Below are positions 7,540-15,577 of a stretch of 19,734 nt of DNA, in pieces. The notes beneath the pieces are model-generated. The model was not told where the DNA came from, did no database searches, and was given only the letters and a program-made list of their open reading frames with translations. Position 1 is the first letter of the stretch; each line of letters begins with the position of its first letter. The DNA is from JAVBSN01 sp031547045 (GTDB taxonomy: Bacteria > Bacillota > Clostridia > Lachnospirales > Lachnospiraceae), in assembly GCA_031547045.1 (NCBI GenBank), contig JAVBSN010000074.1:1-19734 (forward strand), in the 5' to 3' direction. The translations under genes were made by a program, and so were the position numbers.

Positions 7540-8163
7540 ATGAAACAAATTGTGAACTTTCAACAAAAAACAGATGGAATTATTGAGCAAATCATTAAAT
7601 CAGGAAAAACACCTACATTGCTATTACATAGTTGTTGCGCTCCGTGTAGTAGTTATACATTAGAATATTTAACAAAGTATTTTAATGTTACTATTTTTTA
7701 TTATAATCCTAATATTTCTCCAGAGAGTGAATATAGAATAAGATTAGATGAGCAACAAAGATTTATTAATTATATAGAATGGGATCACAAGGTTAATCTT
7801 GTTGAAGGAGAATACATACCAGAAGATTTTTATAATATTGCTAAGGGATTAGAGGATGTTCCAGAAGGTGGACAACGTTGCTATAAATGTTATATTCAAA
7901 GAATGGAAAAGGCAGCTATATATGCAAAAGAAAATGGTTATGATTATTTTACTACCACCTTGTCAATTAGCCCACATAAAAACGCAACTTGGATTAATGA
8001 GATAGGAGAGCAGTTATCAAATAATCATAATATTAATTATTTATATGCAGATTTTAAAAAGAAAAATGGATATAAACGTTCTATAGAATTGTCCAAAGAA
8101 TACAATTTGTATAGACAAGAATATTGTGGTTGCATATATTCGAAAGTAAGTAGCGAAAAATAA
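7540..8163 (+). CDS. queH: QueH, epoxyqueuosine reductase
   Basis: QueH (formerly DUF208) carries out the last step of queuosine synthesis, reducing epoxyqueuosine in tRNA to queuosine; it replaces the cobalamin enzyme QueG. The 207-aa protein has the family's cysteine set: adjacent C32-C33 and C36 in HSCCAPCS, C114 and C117 in RCYKCY, and C196 and C198 in YCGCIYS. These serve as Fe-S/metal ligands and a redox pair. Other family signatures are YYNPNISPESEY, TTTLSISPHKN and YADFKKKNGYKRSIELS. Shine-Dalgarno AAAGAGG (7524-7530) is 9 nt before the ATG. It is a single gene with its own terminator; no other queuosine gene is in view. Confidence 0.93.
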   Translation: MKQIVNFQQKTDGIIEQIIKSGKTPTLLLHSCCAPCSSYTLEYLTKYFNVTIFYYNPNISPESEYRIRLDEQQRFINYIEWDHKVNLVEGEYIPEDFYNIAKGLEDVPEGGQRCYKCYIQRMEKAAIYAKENGYDYFTTTLSISPHKNATWINEIGEQLSNNHNINYLYADFKKKNGYKRSIELSKEYNLYRQEYCGCIYSKVSSEK

Positions 8164-8174
8164 TATAAATAAAG

Positions 8175-8203
8175 AGCGAACCTATTATAGGGTTCGCTTT
8201 TTG
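8175..8203 (+). terminator. Intrinsic terminator of queH
   Basis: The stem AGCGAACC (8175-8182) pairs perfectly with GGTTCGCT (8191-8198), followed by a T run to 8202. Confidence 0.92.
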
Positions 8204-8242
8204 TATGTATAACTTAATATAATTAGTTAATTTCAAAAAAAC

Positions 8243-8271
8243 TTGTTTTTAAAAATTTCATGTGATAAACT
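8243..8271 (+). promoter_or_regulatory. Candidate promoter of carAB
   Basis: TTGTTT (8243-8248), a 17-bp spacer and TAAACT (8266-8271) with an extended-10 TGA at 8263-8265. The start near 8278 places the downstream terminator-like hairpin inside the carA leader. The boxes are moderate, so the call rests partly on position. Confidence 0.6.
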
Positions 8272-8292
8272 CGTTACAATTTAAGCACTTAT

Positions 8293-8340
8293 AAAAAAGA
8301 CTTCTCGAGGATGATCTCGACACTTTATGTCTTTTTTTTT
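8293..8340 (+). terminator. Terminator hairpin in the carAB leader (attenuator candidate)
   Basis: AAAAAAGAC (8293-8301) pairs with GTCTTTTTT (8329-8337). Inside, TCGAG (8305-8309) pairs with CTCGA (8316-8320). Nine to ten T residues follow (8332-8340). It lies 49 bp before carA and well after the queH terminator, so it would block carAB unless bypassed. The 11-mer TACAATTTAAG occurs on both sides (8275-8285, 8360-8370). I see no clear PyrR-binding consensus, T-box or leader peptide. Confidence 0.7.
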
Positions 8341-8388
8341 GGGCAAAAATAGAATATTGTACAATTTAAGAGAAAGGAAATTACAATT

Positions 8389-9462
8389 ATGAAGGCTTTT
8401 CTTATTTTAGAAGATGGGAATGTATTTACAGGAAAAAGTGTAGGTTCCACTAAAGAAATTATTAGTGAAATTGTTTTTAACACATCAATGACTGGATATT
8501 TAGAGATTTTAACAGATCCTTCTTATGCAGGTCAATCTGTATGTATGACATACCCTCTTATTGGTAATTACGGAGTATGTTATGAAGATATGGAGGCAAA
8601 TAAGCCTTGGCAGTCAGGATTTATTGTAAGAGAAATTGCCAAAAGGCCTAGTAATTTTCGAAGTCAGGTTAGTATTGAAAAATTTCTAACACAAAACAAT
8701 ATTACGGGTATAGAAGGAATTGATACAAGAGCCCTTACAAAAATACTTAGAGAAAAAGGTACAATGAATGGAATGATTACAACTAATGAAAATTATGATT
8801 TGAATGTAATTATCCCTGAATTAAAAAGATATAAAGTTGGAAATGTTGTAATGGATGTTACTTGTAAAGAAATAGAGCATTATAGTGGCAATGGATTAAA
8901 AGTTGCAGTTATTGATTTAGGAGCAAAGAAAAATATTATAACATCATTAACAAATAGATATTGTGATGTAACAGTTTATCCTGCAGATACTAATGCAGAT
9001 ATTATTATTAATAGCAAACCGGATGGAGTTATGTTAACTAATGGTCCTGGAGATCCAAAGGAATGCAAGGTTACAATAGAAGAGATTAAGAAAATATTTT
9101 CTACAGATATTCCTATGTTTGCAATATGTTTAGGTCATCAATTGTTAGCCCTTGCAAATGATGGAGATACAGAGAAAATGAAATATGGGCATAGAGGTGC
9201 AAATCATCCCGTTAAAGATTTGAAAACTGGTAAAGTATTTATTTCTACTCAAAATCATGGATATATGGTTAAATCAGAAAGTTTAGATGAAAATATTGCA
9301 GAAGTTAGCTTTATAAATGTTAATGATAGTACAGTAGAAGGAGTACGCTATAAAAATAAAAAGGTTCAAACAGTTCAATTTCATCCAGAAGCATGTGCAG
9401 GGCCTTTAGATACAGATTACTTGTTTAATGATTTTATTAATGTAATGGAGGTGTCAAAATAA
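8389..9462 (+). CDS. carA: Carbamoyl-phosphate synthase small (glutaminase) subunit
   Basis: Hydrolyses glutamine and channels ammonia to CarB for carbamoyl phosphate, precursor of pyrimidines and arginine. The 357-aa protein has the N-terminal CarA-specific domain (MKAFLILEDGNVFTG..., NTSMTGYLEILTDPSY) and a C-terminal class I amidotransferase domain. The nucleophile is Cys247 in FAICLGHQ, with His332 and Glu334 in QFHPEA completing the triad. The start is fixed by AGAAAGGAAA at 8371-8380 and by family alignment. The stop overlaps the carB ATG (TAATG), and GGAGGTG within the carA end serves carB. Confidence 0.98.
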   Translation: MKAFLILEDGNVFTGKSVGSTKEIISEIVFNTSMTGYLEILTDPSYAGQSVCMTYPLIGNYGVCYEDMEANKPWQSGFIVREIAKRPSNFRSQVSIEKFLTQNNITGIEGIDTRALTKILREKGTMNGMITTNENYDLNVIIPELKRYKVGNVVMDVTCKEIEHYSGNGLKVAVIDLGAKKNIITSLTNRYCDVTVYPADTNADIIINSKPDGVMLTNGPGDPKECKVTIEEIKKIFSTDIPMFAICLGHQLLALANDGDTEKMKYGHRGANHPVKDLKTGKVFISTQNHGYMVKSESLDENIAEVSFINVNDSTVEGVRYKNKKVQTVQFHPEACAGPLDTDYLFNDFINVMEVSK

Positions 9463-12400
9463 TGCCTAAGAATAATAATGTTAAGAAAGTTGTTGTTATA
9501 GGTTCAGGTCCAATTGTTATAGGTCAAGCGGCGGAATTTGATTATGCAGGTACTCAAGCCTGTAGAGCTCTTAAAGAAGAGGGTATATTTGTTGTGCTTA
9601 TTAACTCTAACCCAGCAACTATAATGACTGATAAAAATATAGCGGATAAAGTTTACATAGAGCCTCTTACTCCAGAAGTAGTTAAGCAAATTATATTAAA
9701 AGAGAATCCGGATAGTGTATTACCAACACTAGGTGGTCAAGCAGCCCTTAATATAGCAATGGAACTTGAAGAATCGGGATTTTTAAAAGAAAATAATGTT
9801 AAGTTAATAGGAACAACATCTTTAACGATTAAAAAAGCAGAAGATAGAGATGAATTTAAAAAGACTATGGAGAAAATAGGAGAACCATGTGCACCATCTA
9901 AGGTTGTAACAACAGTTGAAGATGGTTTAGAATTTGTAAAAACTATTGGTTATCCAGCAGTACTACGTCCTGCATATACCTTAGGCGGTAGTGGTGGTGG
10001 AATCGTTGATAATGAGCAAGATTTTATAGAAACATTAGAAAATGGTCTAAGATTAAGTCGTGTTGGTCAGGTTCTTGTAGAAAGGTGTATAGCTGGTTGG
10101 AAAGAAGTTGAATATGAAGTTATGCGTGATGCGAACGGAACATGTATAACAGTATGTAATATGGAAAACTTAGATCCGGTAGGTGTACATACAGGTGATA
10201 GTATAGTTGTCGCACCGTCACAGACCTTAGGTGACAAAGAATATCAGATGTTAAGAACATCAGCATTAAATATTATAACTGAGTTAAATATAACTGGAGG
10301 ATGTAATGTGCAATATGCCCTTCATCCATCAACTTTTGAATACTGTGTTATAGAGGTTAATCCTCGTGTTAGCCGTTCGTCAGCATTAGCATCTAAAGCA
10401 ACAGGGTATCCAATAGCAAAAGTTTCAGCAAAGATAGCGTTAGGGTACAATTTAGATGAGATTAAAAATGCAGTTACAGGAAAAACATATGCAAGTTTTG
10501 AACCTGCTTTAGATTATGTAGTAGTTAAAATGCCTAGATTACCATTTGATAAATTTATTAAAGCAAGTCGTTCCTTAACAACTCAAATGAAAGCTACAGG
10601 AGAGGTAATGAGTATATGCACTAACTTTGAAGGTGCTCTTATGAAAGCATTACGTTCATTGGAACAACATGTTGATAGTTTAATATATGAGGATTATGAT
10701 CAAAAACCTTTAGAAGAAATATGTAAAAGACTTCATAAAATAGATGATAGACGAGTATTTGTTATAGCAGAAGCAATTAGAAGAGGTATAACTTTAGAAG
10801 AGATACATGATATAACAAAAATTGATATATGGTTTCTTGATAAAATATCTAATATTGTAAACATGGAAATAGCATTAAAAGAAGCTAGTGAATTAGATAA
10901 GGAATTATTATATGAGGCAAAAAGAATAGAATTTCCAGACTCGGTAATTGGAAAATTGGTAGAAAAAACTGAAACTGACATAAGGGAGCTTCGTGAAAAG
11001 TATAATATATTTGCAGCCTTTAAGGTAGTAGATACTTGCGCAGCAGAGTTTGAAGCAGAAACACCTTATTACTATTCTTGTTATGATGGTGAAAATGAAA
11101 TTGATATAACCAAGACTAAGAAAAGAGTTATGGTATTAGGTTCAGGTCCAATTCGTATAGGTCAAGGTATAGAATTTGATTACTGTTCAGTTCATAGTAC
11201 CTGGGCATTAAGTGAAAGAGGCTATGAAACAATAATAGTAAATAATAATCCTGAAACAGTAAGCACAGATTTTGATATTGCAGATAAACTATATTTTGAA
11301 CCATTAACAGCAGAAGACGTAGAAGCTATAGTAAGACTAGAAAAGCCTGATGGAGCAGTTGTTCAATTTGGTGGTCAAACAGCAATTAAATTAACAGAAA
11401 GTTTAATAAAAATGGGTGTGCCAATACTAGGTACTAGTGGAGAAAATGTAGATGCAGCAGAAGATAGAGAATTATTTGATGAAATATTAGAGCAGTGTCA
11501 AATACCAAGACCAGCAGGAACCACAGTATTTACTTGTGAGGAAGCTCTAAAGGCAGCTAATGATTTAGGTTATCCAGTACTTATTCGCCCATCCTATGTA
11601 TTAGGTGGTCAAGGTATGCAAATAGCAATATCAGATACGGATATTATAGAGTTTATGGAGATTATTAATCGCCATGTACAAGAACATCCAATACTTATTG
11701 ATAAATATATTATGGGTAAAGAAGTTGAAGTTGATGCTGTATGTGATGGGGAAGATATAATTATACCAGGTATAATGGAACATGTTGAGAGAGCAGGTAT
11801 TCATTCAGGAGATAGTATCTCAGTATATCCAGCTCAAGGCATATCTGATAAGATTAAAAAGGTACTAGAAGATTATACAAGAAAGCTAGCAAAGAGTTTG
11901 CATGTAATAGGATTAATAAATATCCAATTCATAGTGTATGAAGAAAAAGTATATGTAATAGAAGTTAATCCTCGTTCAAGTAGAACGGTACCATATATAA
12001 GTAAGGTGACAGGAATACCGATTGTAGATCTAGCATCTAGAGTAATTATAGGCGAGAAGATAAAAGATCTAGGATACAAAACAGGATTACAACCAGAATC
12101 AGAATATTTTGCAGTTAAGATGCCTGTATTCTCATTTGAAAAGCTAAGAGGTGCAGAAGTAAGTCTAGGACCTGAAATGAAATCTACTGGTGAATGCTTA
12201 GGAATATCAAAAGATTTTAACGAAGCTCTGTATAAAGCATTTTTAGGAGCAGGTGTTAACTTACCACAACATAAAAAGATGATACTTACAGTTAAAGATT
12301 CTGATAAGCCAGATGCTATTGGTATTGGTAAAAGGTTTGCAGTTTTAGGATATGAGATATATTCAACAAGAAGTACTTGTATAATGCTTAATGAAAATGG

Positions 12401-12662
12401 AGTACCAGCTAAACATATAAATAAGGTTGAATGTGAATCACCTAACTTATTAGACTTAATACTTAGTCATGAAATAGATTTGATTATTGATACACCAACA
12501 CAAGGTGTTGAAAGAAGTAAGGATGGATTTATTATAAGAAGAAATGCTGTAGAAACAGGAGTTACATGTTTAACAAGTTTAGATACAGCTAATGCCTTGT
12601 TAACATCATTAGAACAAACTAAGAAAGATAATCTTACTCTTGTTAACATATGTGAAATATAA
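9462..12662 (+). CDS. carB: Carbamoyl-phosphate synthase large subunit
   Basis: Makes carbamoyl phosphate from bicarbonate, ammonia and two ATP. The 1066-aa protein has the duplicated layout. The first half starts KKVVVIGSGPIVIGQAAEFD and has the ATP-grasp loop YTLGGSGGG. The second half starts RVMVLGSGPIRIGQGIEFD near residue 548 and has YVLGGQGM. The C-terminal part (from about 930) is the MGS-like allosteric domain, the usual site for UMP/ornithine-type effectors. All expected ATP-grasp carboxylates (EVNPR in both halves) are visible. It is coupled to carA by a one-base overlap and closed by a 12-bp terminator, so carAB is a two-gene operon. Confidence 0.98.
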   Translation: MPKNNNVKKVVVIGSGPIVIGQAAEFDYAGTQACRALKEEGIFVVLINSNPATIMTDKNIADKVYIEPLTPEVVKQIILKENPDSVLPTLGGQAALNIAMELEESGFLKENNVKLIGTTSLTIKKAEDRDEFKKTMEKIGEPCAPSKVVTTVEDGLEFVKTIGYPAVLRPAYTLGGSGGGIVDNEQDFIETLENGLRLSRVGQVLVERCIAGWKEVEYEVMRDANGTCITVCNMENLDPVGVHTGDSIVVAPSQTLGDKEYQMLRTSALNIITELNITGGCNVQYALHPSTFEYCVIEVNPRVSRSSALASKATGYPIAKVSAKIALGYNLDEIKNAVTGKTYASFEPALDYVVVKMPRLPFDKFIKASRSLTTQMKATGEVMSICTNFEGALMKALRSLEQHVDSLIYEDYDQKPLEEICKRLHKIDDRRVFVIAEAIRRGITLEEIHDITKIDIWFLDKISNIVNMEIALKEASELDKELLYEAKRIEFPDSVIGKLVEKTETDIRELREKYNIFAAFKVVDTCAAEFEAETPYYYSCYDGENEIDITKTKKRVMVLGSGPIRIGQGIEFDYCSVHSTWALSERGYETIIVNNNPETVSTDFDIADKLYFEPLTAEDVEAIVRLEKPDGAVVQFGGQTAIKLTESLIKMGVPILGTSGENVDAAEDRELFDEILEQCQIPRPAGTTVFTCEEALKAANDLGYPVLIRPSYVLGGQGMQIAISDTDIIEFMEIINRHVQEHPILIDKYIMGKEVEVDAVCDGEDIIIPGIMEHVERAGIHSGDSISVYPAQGISDKIKKVLEDYTRKLAKSLHVIGLINIQFIVYEEKVYVIEVNPRSSRTVPYISKVTGIPIVDLASRVIIGEKIKDLGYKTGLQPESEYFAVKMPVFSFEKLRGAEVSLGPEMKSTGECLGISKDFNEALYKAFLGAGVNLPQHKKMILTVKDSDKPDAIGIGKRFAVLGYEIYSTRSTCIMLNENGVPAKHINKVECESPNLLDLILSHEIDLIIDTPTQGVERSKDGFIIRRNAVETGVTCLTSLDTANALLTSLEQTKKDNLTLVNICEI

Positions 12663-12673
12663 TTTGTGATTAT

Positions 12674-12705
12674 AGGTTCTTGTGGATTGCCACAAGAACC
12701 TTTTT
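12674..12705 (+). terminator. Intrinsic terminator of carAB
   Basis: A perfect 12-bp stem, AGGTTCTTGTGG (12674-12685) with 12690-12701, an ATTG loop and five T residues. It is the most GC-rich stem in the window and is placed 11 nt after the carB stop. Confidence 0.95.
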
Positions 12706-12753
12706 GATTTACAATAAAACATATAGCATTAAATAAGTGTCAGGAGTGGGTTA

Positions 12754-13638
12754 ATGGAATATAGAAGTCTTAATTCATATTTAATAGAAAAGTTTGGCGA
12801 GAAAGTATATAAGATAGCAATTGATGGCGGAATGACTTGCCCAAATCGAGATGGTAGAGTAGGCTATGGAGGATGTATATTTTGTAATGAAAGTGGTTCA
12901 GGTGATTTTGCAGGCAGAAAAACTGATAGCATTACAAAGCAAATAGAAGATGGGAAAGCTAGATTAGAAAATAAAATTAACAATGGTAAATATATAGCTT
13001 ATTTTCAAGCGTTTACAAATACATATGCATCGATTGATTACTTGGAAAAAATATTTACAGAAGCTATAGATAGTAATGATATTGTCGGACTATCTATTGC
13101 TACAAGACCAGATTGTTTGGAAGATGATATAATAGATTTAATAGATAGATTAAATAAAATAAAACCTGTGTGGGTTGAATTAGGATTGCAAACTATACAC
13201 GAAAAGACATCAGAATTAATAAATAGAGGATATAGTTTAGAATGTTTTGAAACTAACTTGGATAAACTAAGAAAACATAATATAGAAACCATCATACATG
13301 TTATATTAGGATTACCATATGAAGATGAAGAAGACATGTATAATACAATAAGGTACCTTGCAACTAAAGATATTCAGGGTATTAAACTTCAGTTATTACA
13401 TGTTATACAAAATACTAGATTAGCTAAGATGTATGCTAATGGGGAATTTGAAGTGTTAACCTTAGAACAATATTCTGATATAGTATGTAAATGTATAGAG
13501 TTATTACCTGATAATATAGTTATTCATAGAATAACAGGTGATGGAAATAAGGATACTCTAATTGCACCATTGTGGAGCAAAAATAAAAAAAATGTGCTAA
13601 ATACAATAAATAGAAAAATAAGATTACATAATTCTTAA
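12754..13638 (+). CDS. YhcC-like radical SAM protein (TIGR01212 family)
   Basis: A radical SAM protein of 294 aa, close to the usual 300 aa of this family, whose substrate is not established. The N-terminal signature is family-typical: Cys29, then Cys41 and Cys44 in GGCIFCN. This wide first spacing is the YhcC form rather than classic CX3CX2C. Downstream are the barrel motifs YFQAFTNTYA, ATRPDCL, VELGLQT and VILGLPYE, then HVIQNTRLAKMY, all conserved in the group. The start has AGGAGTGGG (12742-12750) a few nt before the ATG. It lies after the carAB terminator as a separate unit; no clear promoter or terminator is visible for it. Confidence 0.9.
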   Translation: MEYRSLNSYLIEKFGEKVYKIAIDGGMTCPNRDGRVGYGGCIFCNESGSGDFAGRKTDSITKQIEDGKARLENKINNGKYIAYFQAFTNTYASIDYLEKIFTEAIDSNDIVGLSIATRPDCLEDDIIDLIDRLNKIKPVWVELGLQTIHEKTSELINRGYSLECFETNLDKLRKHNIETIIHVILGLPYEDEEDMYNTIRYLATKDIQGIKLQLLHVIQNTRLAKMYANGEFEVLTLEQYSDIVCKCIELLPDNIVIHRITGDGNKDTLIAPLWSKNKKNVLNTINRKIRLHNS

Positions 13639-13665
13639 AATTATATTAAACCACTATTGAAATAT

Positions 13666-13693
13666 TTGATAAAAAAAACTATTATGTTATAAT
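13666..13693 (+). promoter_or_regulatory. Promoter of the HExxH / HTH two-gene unit
   Basis: TTGATA (13666-13671), a 16-bp spacer and a perfect TATAAT (13688-13693), preceded by TG at 13685-13686 (extended -10). It drives 13734-15023. Confidence 0.8.
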
Positions 13694-13733
13694 AAAAATA
13701 TATTTTACATTTATTATGAGAGGAGGAGTTATT

Positions 13734-14207
13734 ATGAGTGGTATAGGAGCAATAGGAGCCAGTAGTAATTATGTGGTGCCTATAAGTAATGTAGATAAAG
13801 TTACTAATATTAATACTGCTAATAATGTTGATTCCTCAAATAAAATAAAAGAAGTAGAATGTCAGACTTGCAAATCAAGAGAATATGTTGATGGTTCAGA
13901 TGAGAATGTATCTTATAAGACACCAGGGCATATTTCACCAGAAAGCTCATATTCGAAAGTTAGAAGTCACGAACAAGAACATGTATCTAATGCCATATCT
14001 AAGAGTAATTCTACAAGAGGTGCTCAGTTAGTTTCGGCATCAGTAACACTTAAGATGGGTGTTTGTTCAGAATGTGGAAAATCATATGTGGCAGGTGGAG
14101 TTACAAATACAACAATAAAGTATGATAAGGATAATCCATATGATACAGGACGAAAGATAGTAGAAGGCAGTTTTCTTGCAGGGCAAAATATAGATAAGGC
14201 AGTATAG
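13734..14207 (+). CDS. HExxH metalloprotease-like protein (SprA-like)
   Basis: A 157-aa protein with no signal peptide. The motif SHEQEHVSNA puts a zincin HExxH at His79-Glu80-Gln81-Glu82-His83. This context resembles SprA-related putative metalloproteases, though I cannot confirm the family without a profile search. Two CxxC pairs (Cys43/Cys46 and Cys111/Cys114) flank the HExxH and could form a second metal site. The first 40 residues are low-complexity and Ser/Asn-rich. The third zincin ligand is not obvious. Start: AGGAGGAG (13721-13728) is 5 nt before the ATG at 13734; an ATG at 13716 overlaps that site and is rejected. The stop overlaps the next gene's GGAGG, so the two are co-transcribed. 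The substrate is unknown. Confidence 0.7.
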   Translation: MSGIGAIGASSNYVVPISNVDKVTNINTANNVDSSNKIKEVECQTCKSREYVDGSDENVSYKTPGHISPESSYSKVRSHEQEHVSNAISKSNSTRGAQLVSASVTLKMGVCSECGKSYVAGGVTNTTIKYDKDNPYDTGRKIVEGSFLAGQNIDKAV

Positions 14208-14216
14208 GAGGATAAG

Positions 14217-15023
14217 ATGATGGAGTACGAATATTTATTTACAGACCGCAAAAGAATAGGTGGCAATATTAAAGCAATAATGAAAGATAGAAAGTGTACT
14301 AAGGTAACTTTATCACAAGCAATTAATATGTCTAGACCAACATTAGATGCATTTTTAAATGGTGATATTAATAATGCTACTAAATATAATGAATATATTA
14401 AGCGTTTATTAGCATATATGCAAATTAATGAAAGTGTATTAGATAATTACAAGTCTTTACCAGATATAAAGAAGATGAGATGTAATAATGTAGATAAAGA
14501 ATTAGTAAAGGCAGAATTAGAAGGTGCTAGAATTCCAGTGATTTCAGAGGGTGATATAATAGATAAAAGCAAAGCTATTATGGAATCAGGAACTAATGTA
14601 TTTGCTATATCAGCAACTAACAAGGATTCTATTAAATGTATTGCACAATTAACAGAGGAATATCCAGATGCAATAATAGGTATTGTAGATGTTCTTACTA
14701 AAGAACAAGCTTCTCTAGCTGTAGACAGTGGTGCTAAGTTTGTTGTAGCAATAGGTGAATTAGAAGAGATAGGTATATTTGCTAAAGCAAGAGATGTATA
14801 TTGTATGATGATAAGTGCTACTGTACTAGAAAGTAATAAAGTAATATCTTTAGGTGCAGATGGAATTTGCTTATATCCTATAGATAGTGTAGATAAATAT
14901 ACAGTAGAAACAATTAAAAGAGTATTACCAGACAGCACACTTGCAGCATATGCTTGTAATACAAGAGCACTTGATATGCTGAATGGAATGTTCTATACAG
15001 AATTATATTTATATAATAAATAA
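14217..15023 (+). CDS. HTH domain fused to a catalytically dead KDPG-aldolase-like barrel
   Basis: A 268-aa protein that appears to have two parts. Residues about 14-65 read as a lambda-repressor-like HTH (IGGNIKAIMKDRK, LSQAINMSRPTLDAFLNG). Residues about 93-240 follow the KDPG/KHG aldolase fold in order: ARIPVIS, MESGTNVFAIS, YPDAIIGIVDVLTKEQASLAVDSGAKF, SLGADGICLYPID. By hand alignment to E. coli Eda, the catalytic Glu45, Arg49 and Schiff-base Lys133 become Ala130, Thr134 and Cys218, so aldolase activity is not expected; a ligand-sensing regulator is an inference. GGAGG (14207-14211) fits either of two adjacent ATGs (14217, 14220). It lies 9 bp after the HExxH gene and ends in a shared terminator. 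Confidence 0.7.
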   Translation: MMEYEYLFTDRKRIGGNIKAIMKDRKCTKVTLSQAINMSRPTLDAFLNGDINNATKYNEYIKRLLAYMQINESVLDNYKSLPDIKKMRCNNVDKELVKAELEGARIPVISEGDIIDKSKAIMESGTNVFAISATNKDSIKCIAQLTEEYPDAIIGIVDVLTKEQASLAVDSGAKFVVAIGELEEIGIFAKARDVYCMMISATVLESNKVISLGADGICLYPIDSVDKYTVETIKRVLPDSTLAAYACNTRALDMLNGMFYTELYLYNK

Positions 15024-15024
15024 C

Positions 15025-15062
15025 AAAAAAGACTCTAAGTTATTATACTTGGAGTCTTTTTT
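15025..15062. terminator. Bidirectional intrinsic terminator
   Basis: A 16-bp stem, 15025-15040 with 15047-15062 (one G-T pair), has A6 on one side and T6 on the other around GACTCTAAGT, so it works in both directions. It sits directly between the HTH-barrel gene and the converging XRE gene, touching the latter's stop codon. Confidence 0.92.
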
Positions 15063-15444
15063 AGCATTTAACATTATTACGTGTAGCTTTGATTTTAGCA
15101 AATTCAAGAATATCTTCTTGATCACCAGTAGATAATTTCCTGAAATTTTGTAACATTTCAAATTCGGTTGAAGAAAGATTTCTATATATATTAAATGTAT
15201 CCGAATTACTAGAAGGATTGATATGGTCCAAATCGGAGGGTATAAGAGCAGCGATTAGTAAATTGAAATCTACATTATAAAATTTTGCTAGTTTTAATAA
15301 GGTTGATACATCAGGAGTACGAGTGCCTATCTCATAATTAGAATACGCTTGGTGAGATAAGCTAAGATATTTACTTATATCATATTGTTTATATCCATAA
15401 GATTCTCGTAGATTTCTAAGTATATTACCTAAGTTTTTCGCCAT
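15061..15444 (-). CDS. XRE-family transcriptional regulator A
   Basis: A 127-aa regulator. N-terminal Cro/C1-type HTH at residues about 5-60 (LGNILRNLRESYGYKQYDISKYLSLSHQAYSNYEIGTRTPD), with the YKQ turn and YE-G-R-P contact pattern well kept. The C-terminal tail (LSSTEFEMLQNFRKLSTGDQEDILEFAKIK) resembles the short helical tail of Clostridial XRE repressors and may dimerise. Start chosen at 15444 (MAKNLGN) because AAGGAGGTG lies just upstream; a frame 60 bp longer has no such site. It shares domain layout with regulator B upstream, suggesting an old duplication. The target is unknown. Confidence 0.88.
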   Translation of the reverse strand: MAKNLGNILRNLRESYGYKQYDISKYLSLSHQAYSNYEIGTRTPDVSTLLKLAKFYNVDFNLLIAALIPSDLDHINPSSNSDTFNIYRNLSSTEFEMLQNFRKLSTGDQEDILEFAKIKATRNNVKC

Positions 15445-15462
15445 ATTGCACCTCCTTGTTAT

Positions 15463-15471
15463 ATTATAGCA
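15463..15471 (-). promoter_or_regulatory. Extended -10 element for XRE regulator A
   Basis: On the minus strand, TGC TATAAT with no convincing -35 at 17 bp. The start would fall at the edge of the Shine-Dalgarno site, giving a very short leader. Part of the expression may instead come from the regulator B promoter upstream. Confidence 0.5.
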
Positions 15472-15577
15472 AAATTTGTAATTGATGACTCGAAATACCA
15501 CCAAGAGGTTAATAAATGAAAAATATCCACGTTTTGTTGATTTTTGTAATATGAAGTGAGAAAAAAGGGAACACTAA

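Noticed and set aside
8272..8388. T-box or PyrR-type leader for carAB
   Set aside because: No T-box TGGNACC-like bulge with a specifier stem and no PyrR binding-loop consensus is visible. Only the terminator hairpin is supported.
14024..14266. Minus-strand frame across the HExxH / HTH gene junction
   Set aside because: It is antisense to two well-supported genes with good ribosome sites, and has no ribosome site of its own.
15445..15504. Twenty-residue N-terminal extension of XRE regulator A
   Set aside because: The AAGGAGGTG site and the -10 element lie within this stretch, so translation starts at 15444.
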